A stretch of DNA of 64,000 nt from Oceanobacillus sp. HTM 045 (GCA_009733745.1 WNWL01000008.1:1-64000); one strand, 5' to 3'. Shown: positions 53,675-62,309, numbered from the stretch's first letter. Translations and numbers: made by a program. The notes: generated from the letters alone by a model not told the origin.

Positions 53675-54475
53675 ATGAACATGGAACTGGACGACAAGGT
53701 CGTCGTGATCACAGGGGCCAGCACCGGCTTCGGACGCGGCATCGCGTCGAGGATGGCTGCTGAGGGCGCGCGGGTGGTCATCGGCGATCTGAGGGAGGAA
53801 GCCAATCCTTCGGGATTCGATGAACGACCCGAACTGACGACGGTCCAGCTTCTGGAGAGCGGCGGAGGACAGGCGTCATTCGCGCAATGTGACGTTACCA
53901 AGAGAATGGACGTAGCGGCCCTCGTCGACCACGCCGTCGAACGCTATGGACGGCTCGACGTGATGGTCAACAATGCCGGTGTCTACCGGGGCGGCAAGCT
54001 GCTCCACGAGTTCGATGAAGCCGATCTCGACCTGTGTTTCGATGTGAATGTCCGCGGCAGCTTTCTGGGCGCTCAGGAAGCGATCCGCGTGTTTCACAAG
54101 CAGGGCGATGGTGGAAACATCATCAACCTGGTTTCCACGGCTGGCCTGCAAGGCCACCCAAGGCAGTCAGTTTACAACATCTCGAAGGGGGCACAGGCCA
54201 ACCTGACGCGGTGCCTCGCCATCGAGTACGGCCACCAGGGGATCAGGGTGAACGGCATTTGCCCGACCTACGCCAAGACTGCGCTGACGCGCGCATACGC
54301 TGACAACAGCGACTTTGACAAGATGTTCGTCGAAAGCGTTCCGCTGAAGCGTTGGGGCGAAGTTCCGGACATTGCCGATCTTGCCGTGTTCCTCGCGTCG
54401 GATCGGTCCAGCTACATCCACGGTGCCCTTGTGCGCATCGACGGCGGCGAGACGCTCTGCCGTTATTCCGTTTGA
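53675..54475 (+). CDS. Short-chain dehydrogenase/reductase (SDR)
   Basis: 266 aa. Classical SDR: VVVITGASTGFGRGIASRMA (TGxxxGxG), VMVNNAGVYRGGKLLHEF, catalytic Ser in LVSTAGLQG, Tyr-x3-Lys in VYNISKGAQANLTRC and VNGICPTYAKT. ATG 53675 has GGGAGGA five bases upstream. It oxidises or reduces an alcohol/ketone with NAD(P). It is followed 19 bases later by a hydrolase and faces the AraC regulator, making a small inducible catabolic unit. Confidence 0.92.
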   Translation: MNMELDDKVVVITGASTGFGRGIASRMAAEGARVVIGDLREEANPSGFDERPELTTVQLLESGGGQASFAQCDVTKRMDVAALVDHAVERYGRLDVMVNNAGVYRGGKLLHEFDEADLDLCFDVNVRGSFLGAQEAIRVFHKQGDGGNIINLVSTAGLQGHPRQSVYNISKGAQANLTRCLAIEYGHQGIRVNGICPTYAKTALTRAYADNSDFDKMFVESVPLKRWGEVPDIADLAVFLASDRSSYIHGALVRIDGGETLCRYSV

Positions 54476-54494
54476 TCGAGGGAGGACAAGAACC

Positions 54495-55394
54495 ATGCGG
54501 AAGGATATCGAGTTCAATACGGAAGACGGAGTGACCCTTCGCGGCTGGCACTACGTGCCGGACAATGCCGGAGGCCCGGTACCAACCATCGTCATGGCCC
54601 ATGGCTTTTCGGCGGTGAAGGAAATGTACCTGGACAGGTTCGCCGAAGCCTTCGCTGCCGCAGGCATGGCGTCCGTGGTTTTCGACAATCGCAATTTCGG
54701 CGCCAGCGACGGCGCGATCCGTCAGGATATCGACCCGTGGGTGCAGGTATCGGACTATCGGGATGCAATAACCTTCGCCGAGACATTACCTGAGACCGAC
54801 GCCTCGAGGATCGGTGTCTGGGGGTCGAGCTACTCGGGCGGGCATGTTCTTGTCGTGGCCGCGCAGGACCGGCGGGTCAAGGCCGTCGTCTCGCAGGTCC
54901 CGCTGGCCAGCGGGCACGAAAATGCGCGCCGCCTCATTCGCGCGGATTTCCTTGAAGCAACCCTCCGCGCCTTTGAGGAGGATCGGCGGAATCGCATGAA
55001 GGGCGAGGCGCCGGCAATGATTCCCGTCGTTGATGAAGATCCTTCCGCTCCATCGGCACTGCCGACTCCGGACTCGTGGAAATGGTTCTCCGAAACCCAT
55101 GCGGCGCGGGCTCCCTCCTGGAAGAATGAGGTGACTCTGCGCTCGGTCGAGAAATTCACCGAGTACGAACCGGCCAGCTACATCTCGTTCATCAGTCCTA
55201 CGCCGCTGCTGATGGTCGTTGCTCTGGGGGATGTCCTGACGGTCGCCGGTCTGGCGCTTGCCGCCTACGAGCGGGCCTTGGAACCCAAAAAGCTTGTGAC
55301 ACTCAAGGGTGGGCACTTCGACGCATATGTCGAGGACTTCGAGAATGCTTCCCAACCGGCGACGGAATGGTTTCTCAAGCACCTGGCCAGTTAA
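54495..55394 (+). CDS. Alpha/beta hydrolase (dienelactone-hydrolase-like, YcjY group)
   Basis: 299 aa. Motifs: RKDIEFNTEDGVTLRGWHYV, PTIVMAHGFSAVKEMYLDRF, VVFDNRNFGASDG, nucleophile elbow VWGSSYSGGHVLVVAAQD, and the late His in TLKGGHFDAYVEDF. This matches cytoplasmic hydrolases similar to fungal PksP/AflJ-type and bacterial YcjY proteins, acting on esters or beta-diketones. GGAGGACAAGAACC precedes the ATG. Co-transcribed with the SDR under the AraC regulator. Confidence 0.88.
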   Translation: MRKDIEFNTEDGVTLRGWHYVPDNAGGPVPTIVMAHGFSAVKEMYLDRFAEAFAAAGMASVVFDNRNFGASDGAIRQDIDPWVQVSDYRDAITFAETLPETDASRIGVWGSSYSGGHVLVVAAQDRRVKAVVSQVPLASGHENARRLIRADFLEATLRAFEEDRRNRMKGEAPAMIPVVDEDPSAPSALPTPDSWKWFSETHAARAPSWKNEVTLRSVEKFTEYEPASYISFISPTPLLMVVALGDVLTVAGLALAAYERALEPKKLVTLKGGHFDAYVEDFENASQPATEWFLKHLAS

Positions 55395-55454
55395 CGAGTG
55401 CATCGTTCAGGCAACTCTCAAAAAGGGGAGGGCGATCCTCCCCGACTGAACGGG

Positions 55455-55645
55455 CGTCAGTTGATTGCCATGCCGGAGAGTTCCGAAGGCGCGACGATCA
55501 CCGAGATCGTCGAGGCGCTGGACTGGCAGGCGCATACGGTCCGGGGAGCCATCTCCGGCGCGCTGAAGAAGAAGCTCGGGCTCGATGTGGGTTTCCAGGA
55601 GGTCGAGGGCAGGGCGCGCGCCTATTGGATTGAGGCTTCGAGCTC
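55455..55645 (+). pseudogene. DUF3489 gene fragment
   Basis: The frame reads SEGATITEIVEALDWQAHT, VRGAISGALKKKLGLDVGFQ, matching the C-terminal winged-helix-like domain of the full gene at 58182-58730 at about 90 percent of bases over about 165 bp. The N-terminal domain is absent. It lies between the hydrolase gene and an isolated IS3 end. Confidence 0.85.
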
Positions 55646-55768
55646 ACTGGAACATCTTTGCCGCCGCGAATGGTTCCGGATGCGGTCGCTTCGCAGAATG
55701 CTGTGAGCCCCCAGAGCCGGCCGGTCCAAGGTTAGGGTTCGCTGCAGACCAATGATCCACAAACTTTC

Positions 55769-55796
55769 GGATCGGACCACTCACTGGGGGCCGCTC
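55769..55796 (+). repeat. Isolated IS3 right end
   Basis: GGACCACTCACTGGGGGCCG followed by CTCA is nearly the same as the right end of the IS3 element at 30842. No transposase sequence remains beside it. It is a scar of a deleted copy. Confidence 0.7.
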
Positions 55797-55802
55797 AAAG
55801 CT

Positions 55803-55832
55803 GCCGCCGCCATCCAGAAGTTTGGCGGCGGC
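55803..55832 (-). terminator. Terminator hairpin of the reverse-strand hydrolase gene
   Basis: GCCGCCGCC and GGCGGCGGC form a perfect 9-bp stem with a 12-base loop, 18 bases after the hydrolase stop codon. On the reverse strand AGCTTT follows, giving a short T-run. Confidence 0.7.
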
Positions 55833-55849
55833 GGTATGGTGTTGCGCGC

Positions 55850-56638
55850 TCAGGCAGTCAAATGAGGTCGCATCAGCTCCGCTACAGCATCTGGTGTTTC
55901 TATCAGCGCCAGATGCGGCCCCTCAGTCCACGCAAGTGCCGCGTCGGTGATCCCCCCCGCAAGCGCCGTTGATGCCGACGGATCGACCATTTGATCGTAC
56001 CGGTTGCCGAGAATCAGCGTGTGCGCCTTGATTGCGCTGAGGTCTTCAGAGATATCGACCCTCAGGTCCAGTTCCGACTGCCGGGCGACGCCCTCCCAGT
56101 TGCTGCCACTGACCATGTCAGATACGATCGCCTCTATGTCTACGATCTCGGACAGAAAATCGTGGCTGAAGCCCGTTAGTAGCATCAAGCGTGCGAGTGT
56201 CTCAGGGTCTCTGCGGGCCAAATCTGCCCAGTGCCGAAACTGTAGCTGCGAACGCGGATCTCCGCCGGTTACAAAACCACCGATGAGTACGAGTTTGCCA
56301 ATTCTGTGGGGATAAAGGGCGGCAAGCCTTGTCGCGACGGCGGCGCCGAGCGAAAAGCCCACGAGATCGAAGGTATCGAGCCCTGCATGGTCTGCTGCGG
56401 CAACGACCTGCCCAACAAGACGATCAAGCGTCAGAATTTCCGTCGGATCATCGGTCAGCCCGGAACCGGCATAGTCAGGCCGTAGCAAGCGTCTGCCCGG
56501 AAGATGTGGTATCAGGCCCGAGAAATTTGCCTCACCATCTCCCCCGGTCCCATGCACTAGGATGAGCGGGCGCCCTTCTCCTTCGTCGCGGTAGCCAATA
56601 TGTGCGCCGTCTTTCTCGACGTACTCGATTCTCGACAT
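55850..56638 (-). CDS. Alpha/beta hydrolase
   Basis: 262 aa. Motifs: EYVEKDGAHIGYRDEGEGRP, LILVHGTGGDGEANFSGLIP, RPDYAGSGLTDDP, nucleophile elbow LVGFSLGAAVATRLA, acid near LILGNRYDQMVDPSAS and His in TEGPHLALIETPDA. The start is ATG at 56638 (MSRIEYVEK); an open frame further upstream runs antisense through the MerR gene. It is divergent from merR with 88 bp between. Substrate unknown, probably induced by the MerR regulator. Confidence 0.9.
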   Translation of the reverse strand: MSRIEYVEKDGAHIGYRDEGEGRPLILVHGTGGDGEANFSGLIPHLPGRRLLRPDYAGSGLTDDPTEILTLDRLVGQVVAAADHAGLDTFDLVGFSLGAAVATRLAALYPHRIGKLVLIGGFVTGGDPRSQLQFRHWADLARRDPETLARLMLLTGFSHDFLSEIVDIEAIVSDMVSGSNWEGVARQSELDLRVDISEDLSAIKAHTLILGNRYDQMVDPSASTALAGGITDAALAWTEGPHLALIETPDAVAELMRPHLTA

Positions 56639-56679
56639 TGGTTCATTCTCCGACTTGATGTGCCGGCACTTTCCCTGCA

Positions 56680-56699
56680 CCCTGACAGCGCTGTTAAGG
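56680..56699. promoter_or_regulatory. MerR-type operator between the hydrolase and merR genes
   Basis: CCCTGACAGC GCTGTTAAGG is a palindrome with 8 of 10 paired positions, in the middle of the divergent intergenic region. MerR proteins bind such dyads between -35 and -10 boxes of an overlong spacer. Confidence 0.6.
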
Positions 56700-56726
56700 T
56701 CAAACGAAATCCGAGCGAGGTCGTAA

Positions 56727-57118
56727 TGCAGATCGGCGAGATTTCGGATCGGAGTGACATCAGCGTTCGGATGTTGCGCTACTACGAGGCCAAGGGCCTC
56801 CTCCGACCGCACCGGACCGAGAGCGGCTACCGCGACTATTCCCCGGATGATCTGGAGGAGGCGCGCCGCATCCGGCAACTCGCTAATGCTGGACTGACGG
56901 TCGAGGCGATGCATGATCTCCTGCCCTGCATTATCAGCCCGGAACCGACCTTTCATCCCTGCGACCGTCTGCGCGCCCGATTAGAGGCTGAGATTGCCAA
57001 GCTCGACCGTAAGATTTCAGATATGGAGCGTTCCCGCGCTCAGATCGCCGCCTACCTCGAGGGACTACCTTGCGAAGGTCGGAGAGATAGCGCCATCCTC
57101 AGCTCTGAAACGGCATGA
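56727..57118 (+). CDS. MerR-family transcriptional regulator
   Basis: 130 aa. The winged helix-turn-helix reads MQIGEISDRSDISVRMLRYY, EAKGLLRPHRTESGYRDYSP. The dimerisation helix follows (AKLDRKISDMERSRAQIAAY). Two Cys (LPCIISPEPTFHPCDRL) lie where effector sites occur in some members, but the metal-binding pattern of CueR or ZntR is absent. Divergent from the alpha/beta hydrolase gene, it likely controls that gene and itself. The inducer is unknown. Confidence 0.9.
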
Positions 57119-57189
57119 AAAGAATGCGGACGATAACCGCTATTTGCCTCGATAGTCAGTGACTAGGTCATGTTGACAACTGGCGGAAC

Positions 57190-57916
57190 CTAAGGCTGGC
57201 CGAGGCGATGTAGATGAAACCGAGATAGTTCACTGTGGTCTTGTCGTAACGGGTTGCCACGCGTCGGGCGTTTTTTAAGCTTGATGATGCGCCGTTCGAC
57301 GAGGTTCCGATGGACGTAGATGAAACCGTCCATCGGCTCCAGTGTGTTGCGCGTCCTCCGTGCGGGGATTACCGGGGTTCCGCCGCGGCAATCTACAACC
57401 TCACGGATCGCGTCCGGGTCATGGCCCTTGTTGGCGATCAGAACCTTCGGCTGGGGCAGGTCGTCGTCCATTACCTCATCGTAGCCGTGATAGTCGGAGA
57501 CCTGTCCAGCGGTGATGCCGGCTTTCATGGGCAGGCCGCGTCCGTTCGCGAGGACGTGTATACTGATGGTGAAGCCACCTTTTTTCGCCCAGGACCCTGT
57601 TTCGGACTCTCCATTGTGCGCCGGCCGCCTGATGACGCGCCCGGACGATGGTGCTGTCGATCATCTGCACGCAGTCCGGCACCGCCTCGCTGTCGTTCAG
57701 CACCTCCAGAATCGTCTGCCAGAGCCCGGCCAGCGTCCAGCGCCGGAACTGGCGGTAGACCGAACCCCATTTGCCGAACTCCTCGGGCAGATCACGCCGT
57801 GGGGCTCCGGTGCGGACAATCCAGAACACGCCATCCAAAACGAGCCGACGATCCGCCGGCCTGCGCTCGTTCGGCTGCCGGATTGCCCGGATGCAGCCTG
57901 TCGAGGACAGGTGCAT
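57190..57916 (-). mobile_element. IS5-family element with decayed transposase
   Basis: On the reverse strand, frame 1 reads RRLVLDGVFWIVRTGAPRRD, LPEEFGKWGSVYRQFRRWT and VQMIDSTIVRARHQAAGA; frame 2 reads MKAGITAGQVSDYHGYDEV, PKVLIANKGHDPDAIRE and TPVIPARRTRNTLEPMDGF. Several changes to the usual sequence (for example HRNLVERRIIKLKKRPTRG) and an extra frameshift after the Glu region show that it is degenerate. It is a different IS5 member from that at 15 kb. Confidence 0.8.
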
Positions 57917-58181
57917 TGATCATCAGCTTGCCGATGCCGTGGCGGACGATCTCGGTCAAGCTGAATGTCGGCTAGCCGGCGCGGTGGCTCAATCTCCGAG
58001 ATTGTCAGGGGTTCCGCAGGTCAGTCCTAAAACCCGCTTGATCGCCGGCCGATAGCGAGCATGTTTGCTCACGTGGTTGGTACGGAAGATCGCCGGCAAC
58101 CGCAGCCGCACCCATGGGGCGCGGCTCGGGGCAGTAGTAGGGGCGGAGCGGTTCCGTCCTGATCCGAAGGGAGCCCCGATC
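57917..58181. other. Gap upstream of the DUF3489 gene
   Basis: About 265 bases with no recognised gene, holding the promoter region of the DUF3489 gene. Nothing else is seen. Confidence 0.4.
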
Positions 58182-58730
58182 ATGCCCAAGCTCACCGATA
58201 CCCAGAGAGTCATCCTCTCCGCCGCCTGCCAGCGCGACGGATTCAGGGTCCTGCCCCTTCCCGAGACGCTCAAGGGCGGCGCTGCAAGGAAGGTCGCCGA
58301 TGCTCTGATCGCGAAGGGCCTCGTCGCCGAAGTCCCGGTCAGTGCCGGTGATCCGGTCTGGCGTCAGGGCGATGACGGAGGCAGCACGACCCTGGTCGCG
58401 ACTGATGCTGCGCTCACTGTCCTCGGTATCGAGCCCGACCACGGCGCGGAGCCGGTCGTACAGGCGGAAGCTGGACAGACGGGCGGCGAGGCCCGCTTGC
58501 AGAAGACCGCCGACAGCGCCCCGCGTGCGGGCACGAAGCAGGCGCAGCTGATTGCCATGCTGGAGAGACCCGAAGGCGCAACGATCACCGAGATCGCCGA
58601 GGCGCTGGACTGGCAGGCGCATACGGTCCGGGGAGCCATCTCCGGCGCGCTGAAAAAGAAGCTCGGCCTCGACGTGGGTTCCCGGAAGGTCGAGGGCAGG
58701 GGGTGCGTCTATCACCTGAGTAGGGACTGA
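58182..58730 (+). CDS. DUF3489 protein
   Basis: 182 aa. The N-terminal part (MPKLTDTQRVILSAACQRDG, ARKVADALIAKGLVAEVPV) looks like a small helix-turn-helix, the middle is a Gly/Ala-rich linker, and the C-terminal DUF3489 domain is LIAMLERPEGATITEIAEAL, DWQAHTVRGAISGALKKKLG. Such proteins are common on alphaproteobacterial islands and prophages and are assumed to bind DNA; their function is unknown. ATG 58182 has GAAGGGAGC upstream. A truncated second copy is at 55.5 kb. Confidence 0.85.
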   Translation: MPKLTDTQRVILSAACQRDGFRVLPLPETLKGGAARKVADALIAKGLVAEVPVSAGDPVWRQGDDGGSTTLVATDAALTVLGIEPDHGAEPVVQAEAGQTGGEARLQKTADSAPRAGTKQAQLIAMLERPEGATITEIAEALDWQAHTVRGAISGALKKKLGLDVGSRKVEGRGCVYHLSRD

Positions 58731-58783
58731 ACCGATGATCTTGCACGGCCCTGTTCTCTCCTATCGAGAAGTACCGAAATGCG

Positions 58784-59482
58784 TCAGTCCGCTTCGGTAC
58801 TCTTATCAACCGTCGCGTCTCTGGAACTTGCGTGAGTAGCAGGCGATGATACTGCTCTCGAGAGGCGTCCGCGAAGATTGGCCTCCGGAAAGAGTGACAT
58901 CAAGAGGATCAGCCAAGTGATCAGAACCGCGGAAACAGCTTCTTCGTTCACGACGCCATAAACCAGGCCAGTCGAAGCGCTCACCACAAGGATGAGTGGC
59001 AGCGAGATCTTGTGTCCGAAGGCTGATCTCGTGATCAGCGATGCGAGCCCGAAGCCGATCACTGCATTTCCAGCCAGCCAGAGGTAGCTCAAGTCACCCA
59101 ATGCCGAATTGTACGGCGCGGGCAGCCAGATCTGTGCGTAGCCAACCATCGGGGAAAGAAGATCGGCAGAGAGATGCACACTGGTCCCGATCAACGCCCC
59201 GGAAACTGGAGCCGCACCGAGCTTGCGGCCAAAGAACAGGAGAAGGAGGCCGGGCAGGATCGAATGCGTAATGATCGAGCGGTGATGCAGGAGTCCAATC
59301 AGGACGAGATCGATATCGGGCACCCAGAGAAACAGGTATGCACCGGCAAAGAACAGCGCCACCCTCCCGACGAGAGACCGGCCAGCTACAATCGGCACTG
59401 AGGTTAGCCACCGAGCCGCGGAAAGCCACCGCGCAGTTTCGACCTTCTGAGCTTCGCTTCCCGAACCGACCGGCTCTTCCAA
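58784..59482 (-). CDS. Membrane-bound metal-dependent hydrolase-like protein (YdjM/DUF457 type)
   Basis: 232 aa. The signature DIDLVLIGLLHHRSIITHSI (PDID-x-HR-x-THS pattern with Asp and His ligands) is followed by four to five membrane segments (LPGLLLLFFGRKLGAAPVSG, YLWLAGNAVIGFGLASLIT, AVSAVLITWLILLMSLF). Related YdjM proteins are inner-membrane proteins of uncertain activity. No ATG fits; TTG at 59482 has GGAG nine bases upstream and is taken as the start. A hydrophilic tail ends the protein. No operon partner. Confidence 0.75.
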   Translation of the reverse strand: MEEPVGSGSEAQKVETARWLSAARWLTSVPIVAGRSLVGRVALFFAGAYLFLWVPDIDLVLIGLLHHRSIITHSILPGLLLLFFGRKLGAAPVSGALIGTSVHLSADLLSPMVGYAQIWLPAPYNSALGDLSYLWLAGNAVIGFGLASLITRSAFGHKISLPLILVVSASTGLVYGVVNEEAVSAVLITWLILLMSLFPEANLRGRLSRAVSSPATHASSRDATVDKSTEAD

Positions 59483-59681
59483 GGGTTACACTCCGTCCTG
59501 GTTTGAGGGGACTCAGCCCGATTGCAAGCGCACGACCGTCAGAGGTTCGGGCATTGCCGCAATCGAATGCAGCCCTTTAGCCAACCTCACCATCTTTCAG
59601 GCCAAGAGGCTCTGGATACCCTCCGACGACTGCGCTGTCCCCGAACCCTGGGCCACCCGGAGCCGGAATTTCCGGGCTCTT

Positions 59682-59815
59682 TCACGGCAGCGGGCCGGAT
59701 GCGCCGCCGTGGTCGGTGAGCGATATCGGGACGTTGTACCCGATCGCGCTGTGAGGTCGGTCCTCGTTGTAGAACCTGCGCCAAGCCGTTGCCGCTGAGC
59801 CAGTCGACGGTGCGG
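59682..59815 (-). mobile_element. IS3-family OrfB C-terminal relic
   Basis: The reverse strand reads RRFYNEDRPHSAIGYNVPIS, the conserved last part of IS3 OrfB transposases (fYN..RPHSA.gy). Only about 45 codons remain. It may derive from the same IS type as the truncated OrfB at 30 kb. Confidence 0.75.
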
Positions 59816-59944
59816 TGAGGAGCGCACTTGCAACGCTCGATCGTCCGAGCTGTTCGGAGCTCAATTCGATCTGATCGGAACGACGTGCAAAGCCTTCAAG
59901 CTTGACAATTGAACGGACGAAGGCACACTCTCGAACAATAATAA

Positions 59945-59966
59945 GCTCCAAATTGAATATTGGAGC
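59945..59966. promoter_or_regulatory. Inverted repeat upstream of the orphan gene
   Basis: GCTCCAA-ATTGAATA-TTGGAGC has 7-bp perfect arms in an AT-rich stretch about 90 bases upstream of the 60058 gene. A TTGACT box follows at 59986. It could be an operator, or the terminator of an earlier gene. Confidence 0.45.
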
Positions 59967-60057
59967 ATCAGGATGGTCAAAACTGTTGACTTAAGTACGT
60001 CCTGCTGAATTCAGGTAATGGAAAGTGCTGTCGAAATTTATTCGTGGGGCTTTACTC

Positions 60058-60870
60058 ATGACATGGGAAGAATTCTTCGCCTACGTATCGACACCGTACG
60101 ATCCGTCGTCACCAGCGACACCGCTGGCAGGAATGAGTCAGGCCCAAACTGATGCGCTACGTCTGCAGTGCACTATCATAAAGGTGGATGCAGCGGTCGC
60201 TGCGGATCTTCGGTTCTGGCTGCGAACATTCCTCCGCGCTGCGGAGCATTCAGCGCTCGCGGGCCGGATTTTCGACCACTACCTTTACGGCACCGGGGGA
60301 GACTATCGGCTGTCGGTTCGTGACGTTCGAGACCTCGCGCTACACGGCAGCATCACGCCGTGGGATCTGCGGCGCGCAGCATACAACGCTGCCGGCCCCA
60401 GAGAGGAATGGATCGAACTGGAGAGTGCGTATCAGCGTCAGCCAACGCGCATACGGCGTTATCACGGTCGCTATCAGGCAGCGACCGAGAACGGTGCGAT
60501 GGCAAAGTACGCTGTGCGCTTTGAGGGAGTATTCGGCGATCTCCCGATCTCACCCAATCTCACCCGAGCGTGCTCCGTCACGATGTGGCAAGGATTTGTT
60601 CGGATCTATGACCGCTTTGACCTCAATCCACACTGGGGATGGTCGCCGAGCAACAACTACGGTCGGTCTGCGGCGGGCGAGCAGCAGACCCGCATTGGAT
60701 ACATCCTCAACCTCGGACACGACTTCGATATCGTCAGCCCCGAGATCTTCTCCTGGCAGGCAAGGCGAGGAACCCACGTCAACGTCACCAACATGAAGCT
60801 CGCCGAATACCGGCGCAACCGAGCCCGATTGATGCAAGAGGAAGCCCGTGCAGGTGCTGCGAGCCGCTGA
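60058..60870 (+). CDS. Protein of unknown function
   Basis: 270 aa. ATG 60058 has GTGGGG eight bases upstream; a GTG at 60025 in frame would add 11 residues. The N-terminal half is helical (WEEFFAYVSTPYDPSSPATP, ADLRFWLRTFLRAAEHSALA). The C-terminal half is beta-rich and aromatic (FEGVFGDLPISPNLTRACSV, GFVRIYDRFDLNPHWGWSPS, TRIGYILNLGHDFDIVSPE). No signal peptide, no membrane helix, no family recognised. It stands alone in a lower-GC patch between IS and nuclease relics, so it was probably acquired horizontally. Confidence 0.65.
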   Translation: MTWEEFFAYVSTPYDPSSPATPLAGMSQAQTDALRLQCTIIKVDAAVAADLRFWLRTFLRAAEHSALAGRIFDHYLYGTGGDYRLSVRDVRDLALHGSITPWDLRRAAYNAAGPREEWIELESAYQRQPTRIRRYHGRYQAATENGAMAKYAVRFEGVFGDLPISPNLTRACSVTMWQGFVRIYDRFDLNPHWGWSPSNNYGRSAAGEQQTRIGYILNLGHDFDIVSPEIFSWQARRGTHVNVTNMKLAEYRRNRARLMQEEARAGAASR

Positions 60871-61066
60871 GCGCAAGCAAACAGCCAATCGCCACGCTTC
60901 GGCTACCTGCAGGAGAAATGCGCTACGGGAAAATGGAGATTCAGGCGCCACGCCCGCCCCTTCGGAATCAAGGTTACGACTTCCCGCAAGTAGCGAGCTT
61001 TGGGATCATCGCAATCAGTAGAATCGGCGCGAGCGTTCGCAGCCGAGCTTATAGTAGCGGTGCAGA

Positions 61067-61270
61067 ATGCGTCTCGGGGAAGCATTTCTGATAACCTTCA
61101 CAGGTGTGTTCCTTCTCTATGCGATACTCGGACGTCCCGGGGCGCGCGTGGAAGTTCAGCCGGAACCGATCCGCACGGCCGTCCGCCCATCTGAGCCACC
61201 ACCGCCTGCGCCGCCCGCTTCCTCACACTCGCTCGGGCGCGGCATGGACCTGACGGCGGACAATCCATGA
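61067..61270 (+). CDS. Possible small membrane protein
   Basis: 67 aa with one membrane segment (AFLITFTGVFLLYAILG) and a proline-rich tail (EPPPPAPPASSHS). No clear ribosome-binding site. A second small open frame (from 60917, with CAGGAGA upstream, reading MRYGKMEIQAPRPPLRNQGY) precedes and overlaps it. Either could be chance. The rest of the 60871-61253 gap shows nothing. Confidence 0.3.
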   Translation: MRLGEAFLITFTGVFLLYAILGRPGARVEVQPEPIRTAVRPSEPPPPAPPASSHSLGRGMDLTADNP

Positions 61271-61520
61271 CGAAAGCGACGGGAAATCCTATGTCGGCTC
61301 GGCCTATGGCCTCGAGAACATCTTCGGACGCTGGCTTGCCTATGCGAAGGACGGACATGGTGGAAATCGCGAGCTGCGCGGCCGCAATCCCGAGAAGTTC
61401 CGGTTCACCATCCTCGAAAGGCTCTCGCCAGACCTGCTGCCAGTCGACGTCATCGCAAGAGAGGCGAGTTGGAAGCTGCGACTTCACACGCAAGGACCAT
61501 TTGGCCTCAACGCGAACTGA
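61254..61520 (+). pseudogene. GIY-YIG nuclease, C-terminal fragment
   Basis: The frame from 61254 reads DESDGKSYVGSAYGLENIFG, RWLAYAKDGHGGNRELRGRN, FRFTILERLSPDLLPVDVIA and ends KLRLHTQGPFGLNAN. This is the Y(V)G half of the GIY-YIG core with its Arg (GRW) and the Glu (REASWK) of the active site. The first strand with GIY and any start codon are missing; a TGA lies at 61251. It abuts the recombinase 3' end. Confidence 0.75.
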
Positions 61521-61535
61521 CCGGCAATGCGGAGT

Positions 61536-62215
61536 TTAGCCGGGTAACCCATCCACCCTCTGCAGCAGGTTCCTGACGTTCGACACATGCCACCTGCCGC
61601 CCCGTCGGGTGAGCATGCCGCGCGCGTTGAGCTCCGCGGCGATGGCCCGGAGGCTGGTGTGCCCCGCGGCGCGAATGTCCGCCACCACCGGCGCCAGGTC
61701 CGCTGCGTGGGCGTCGGCGTTGCGCGCGACCGCCTGCCGCAGCGGCAGGGTGCCCTTGCCGGCGCGCCGGAGCGCCTCCGCGCCGTTGGGATTGCCGAGC
61801 TTCACGCCGCGCGCCTTCGCGACCGCCAGCGCCTCCTTCGTGCGCCGGGAGGTGGCGTTGCGCTCCTGCTCGGCGACGAGGGCCATGATGCCGACGGTGA
61901 GATCGTTGGCCTCGGGCATGTCGGCCGCGGCGAAGCGGACGCCCGAGTCCCGGAGCGTGAGCAGGAAGGCGGCGTTGCGCGAGAGCCGGTCGAGCTTGGC
62001 GATGACGAGGGTGGAGCCGGTGACCTTGGCGAGATGCAGCGCCTTCGCCAGTTCCGGCCGGTCGGTCAGCCTGCCGCTCTCCACCTCGGTGAACCGGGCG
62101 ACGACCTCCGCGCCCCGTGACTTCGCGAACCCCTCGATCGCCGCGCGCTGGGCTTCGAGACCGAGCCCCGAGACGCCCTGGCGCCGTGTCGAGACCCGCT
62201 CGTAGCCGATGATGC
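61536..62215 (-). CDS. Serine recombinase (resolvase/invertase family), start codon not found
   Basis: About 226 codons. The catalytic domain reads IIGYERVSTRRQGVSGLGLE (the Ser of ERVS is the nucleophile), TLVIAKLDRLSRNAAFLLTL and ATSRRTKEALAVAKARG. The C-terminus is LAPVVADIRAAGHTSLRAIA, RRGGRWHVSNVRNLLQRVDG, with a recombinase-type DNA-binding helix. The 3' end occurs again as fragments at 25.4, 28.4 and 29.8 kb. The frame is open upstream, but the codon before ERIIGY is CTG and no ATG/GTG/TTG start fits the family length. The first in-frame GTG (62084) would remove the nucleophile. It could be cut at its 5' edge by the adjoining prophage. Confidence 0.8.
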
Positions 62216-62239
62216 GCTCCAGGGCCCCGGTCCTCCGGT

Positions 62240-62277
62240 GTACAGAACTGCCAAACGCTGGTTGCGCAGTTCTGTAC
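62240..62277. repeat. 12-bp perfect inverted repeat at the recombinase/prophage junction
   Basis: GTACAGAACTGC (62240-62251) and GCAGTTCTGTAC (62266-62277) flank 14 bases, with further partial pairing (CCAA/TTG) inside. It lies 25 bases from the recombinase reading frame and 32 bases from the terminase stop. Candidates are a terminator, a recombination crossover site or the end of a mobile element. Confidence 0.7.
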
Positions 62278-62309
62278 CCTAGGTCCGGGCAGGAGTGTAG
62301 TCGCCGTTC

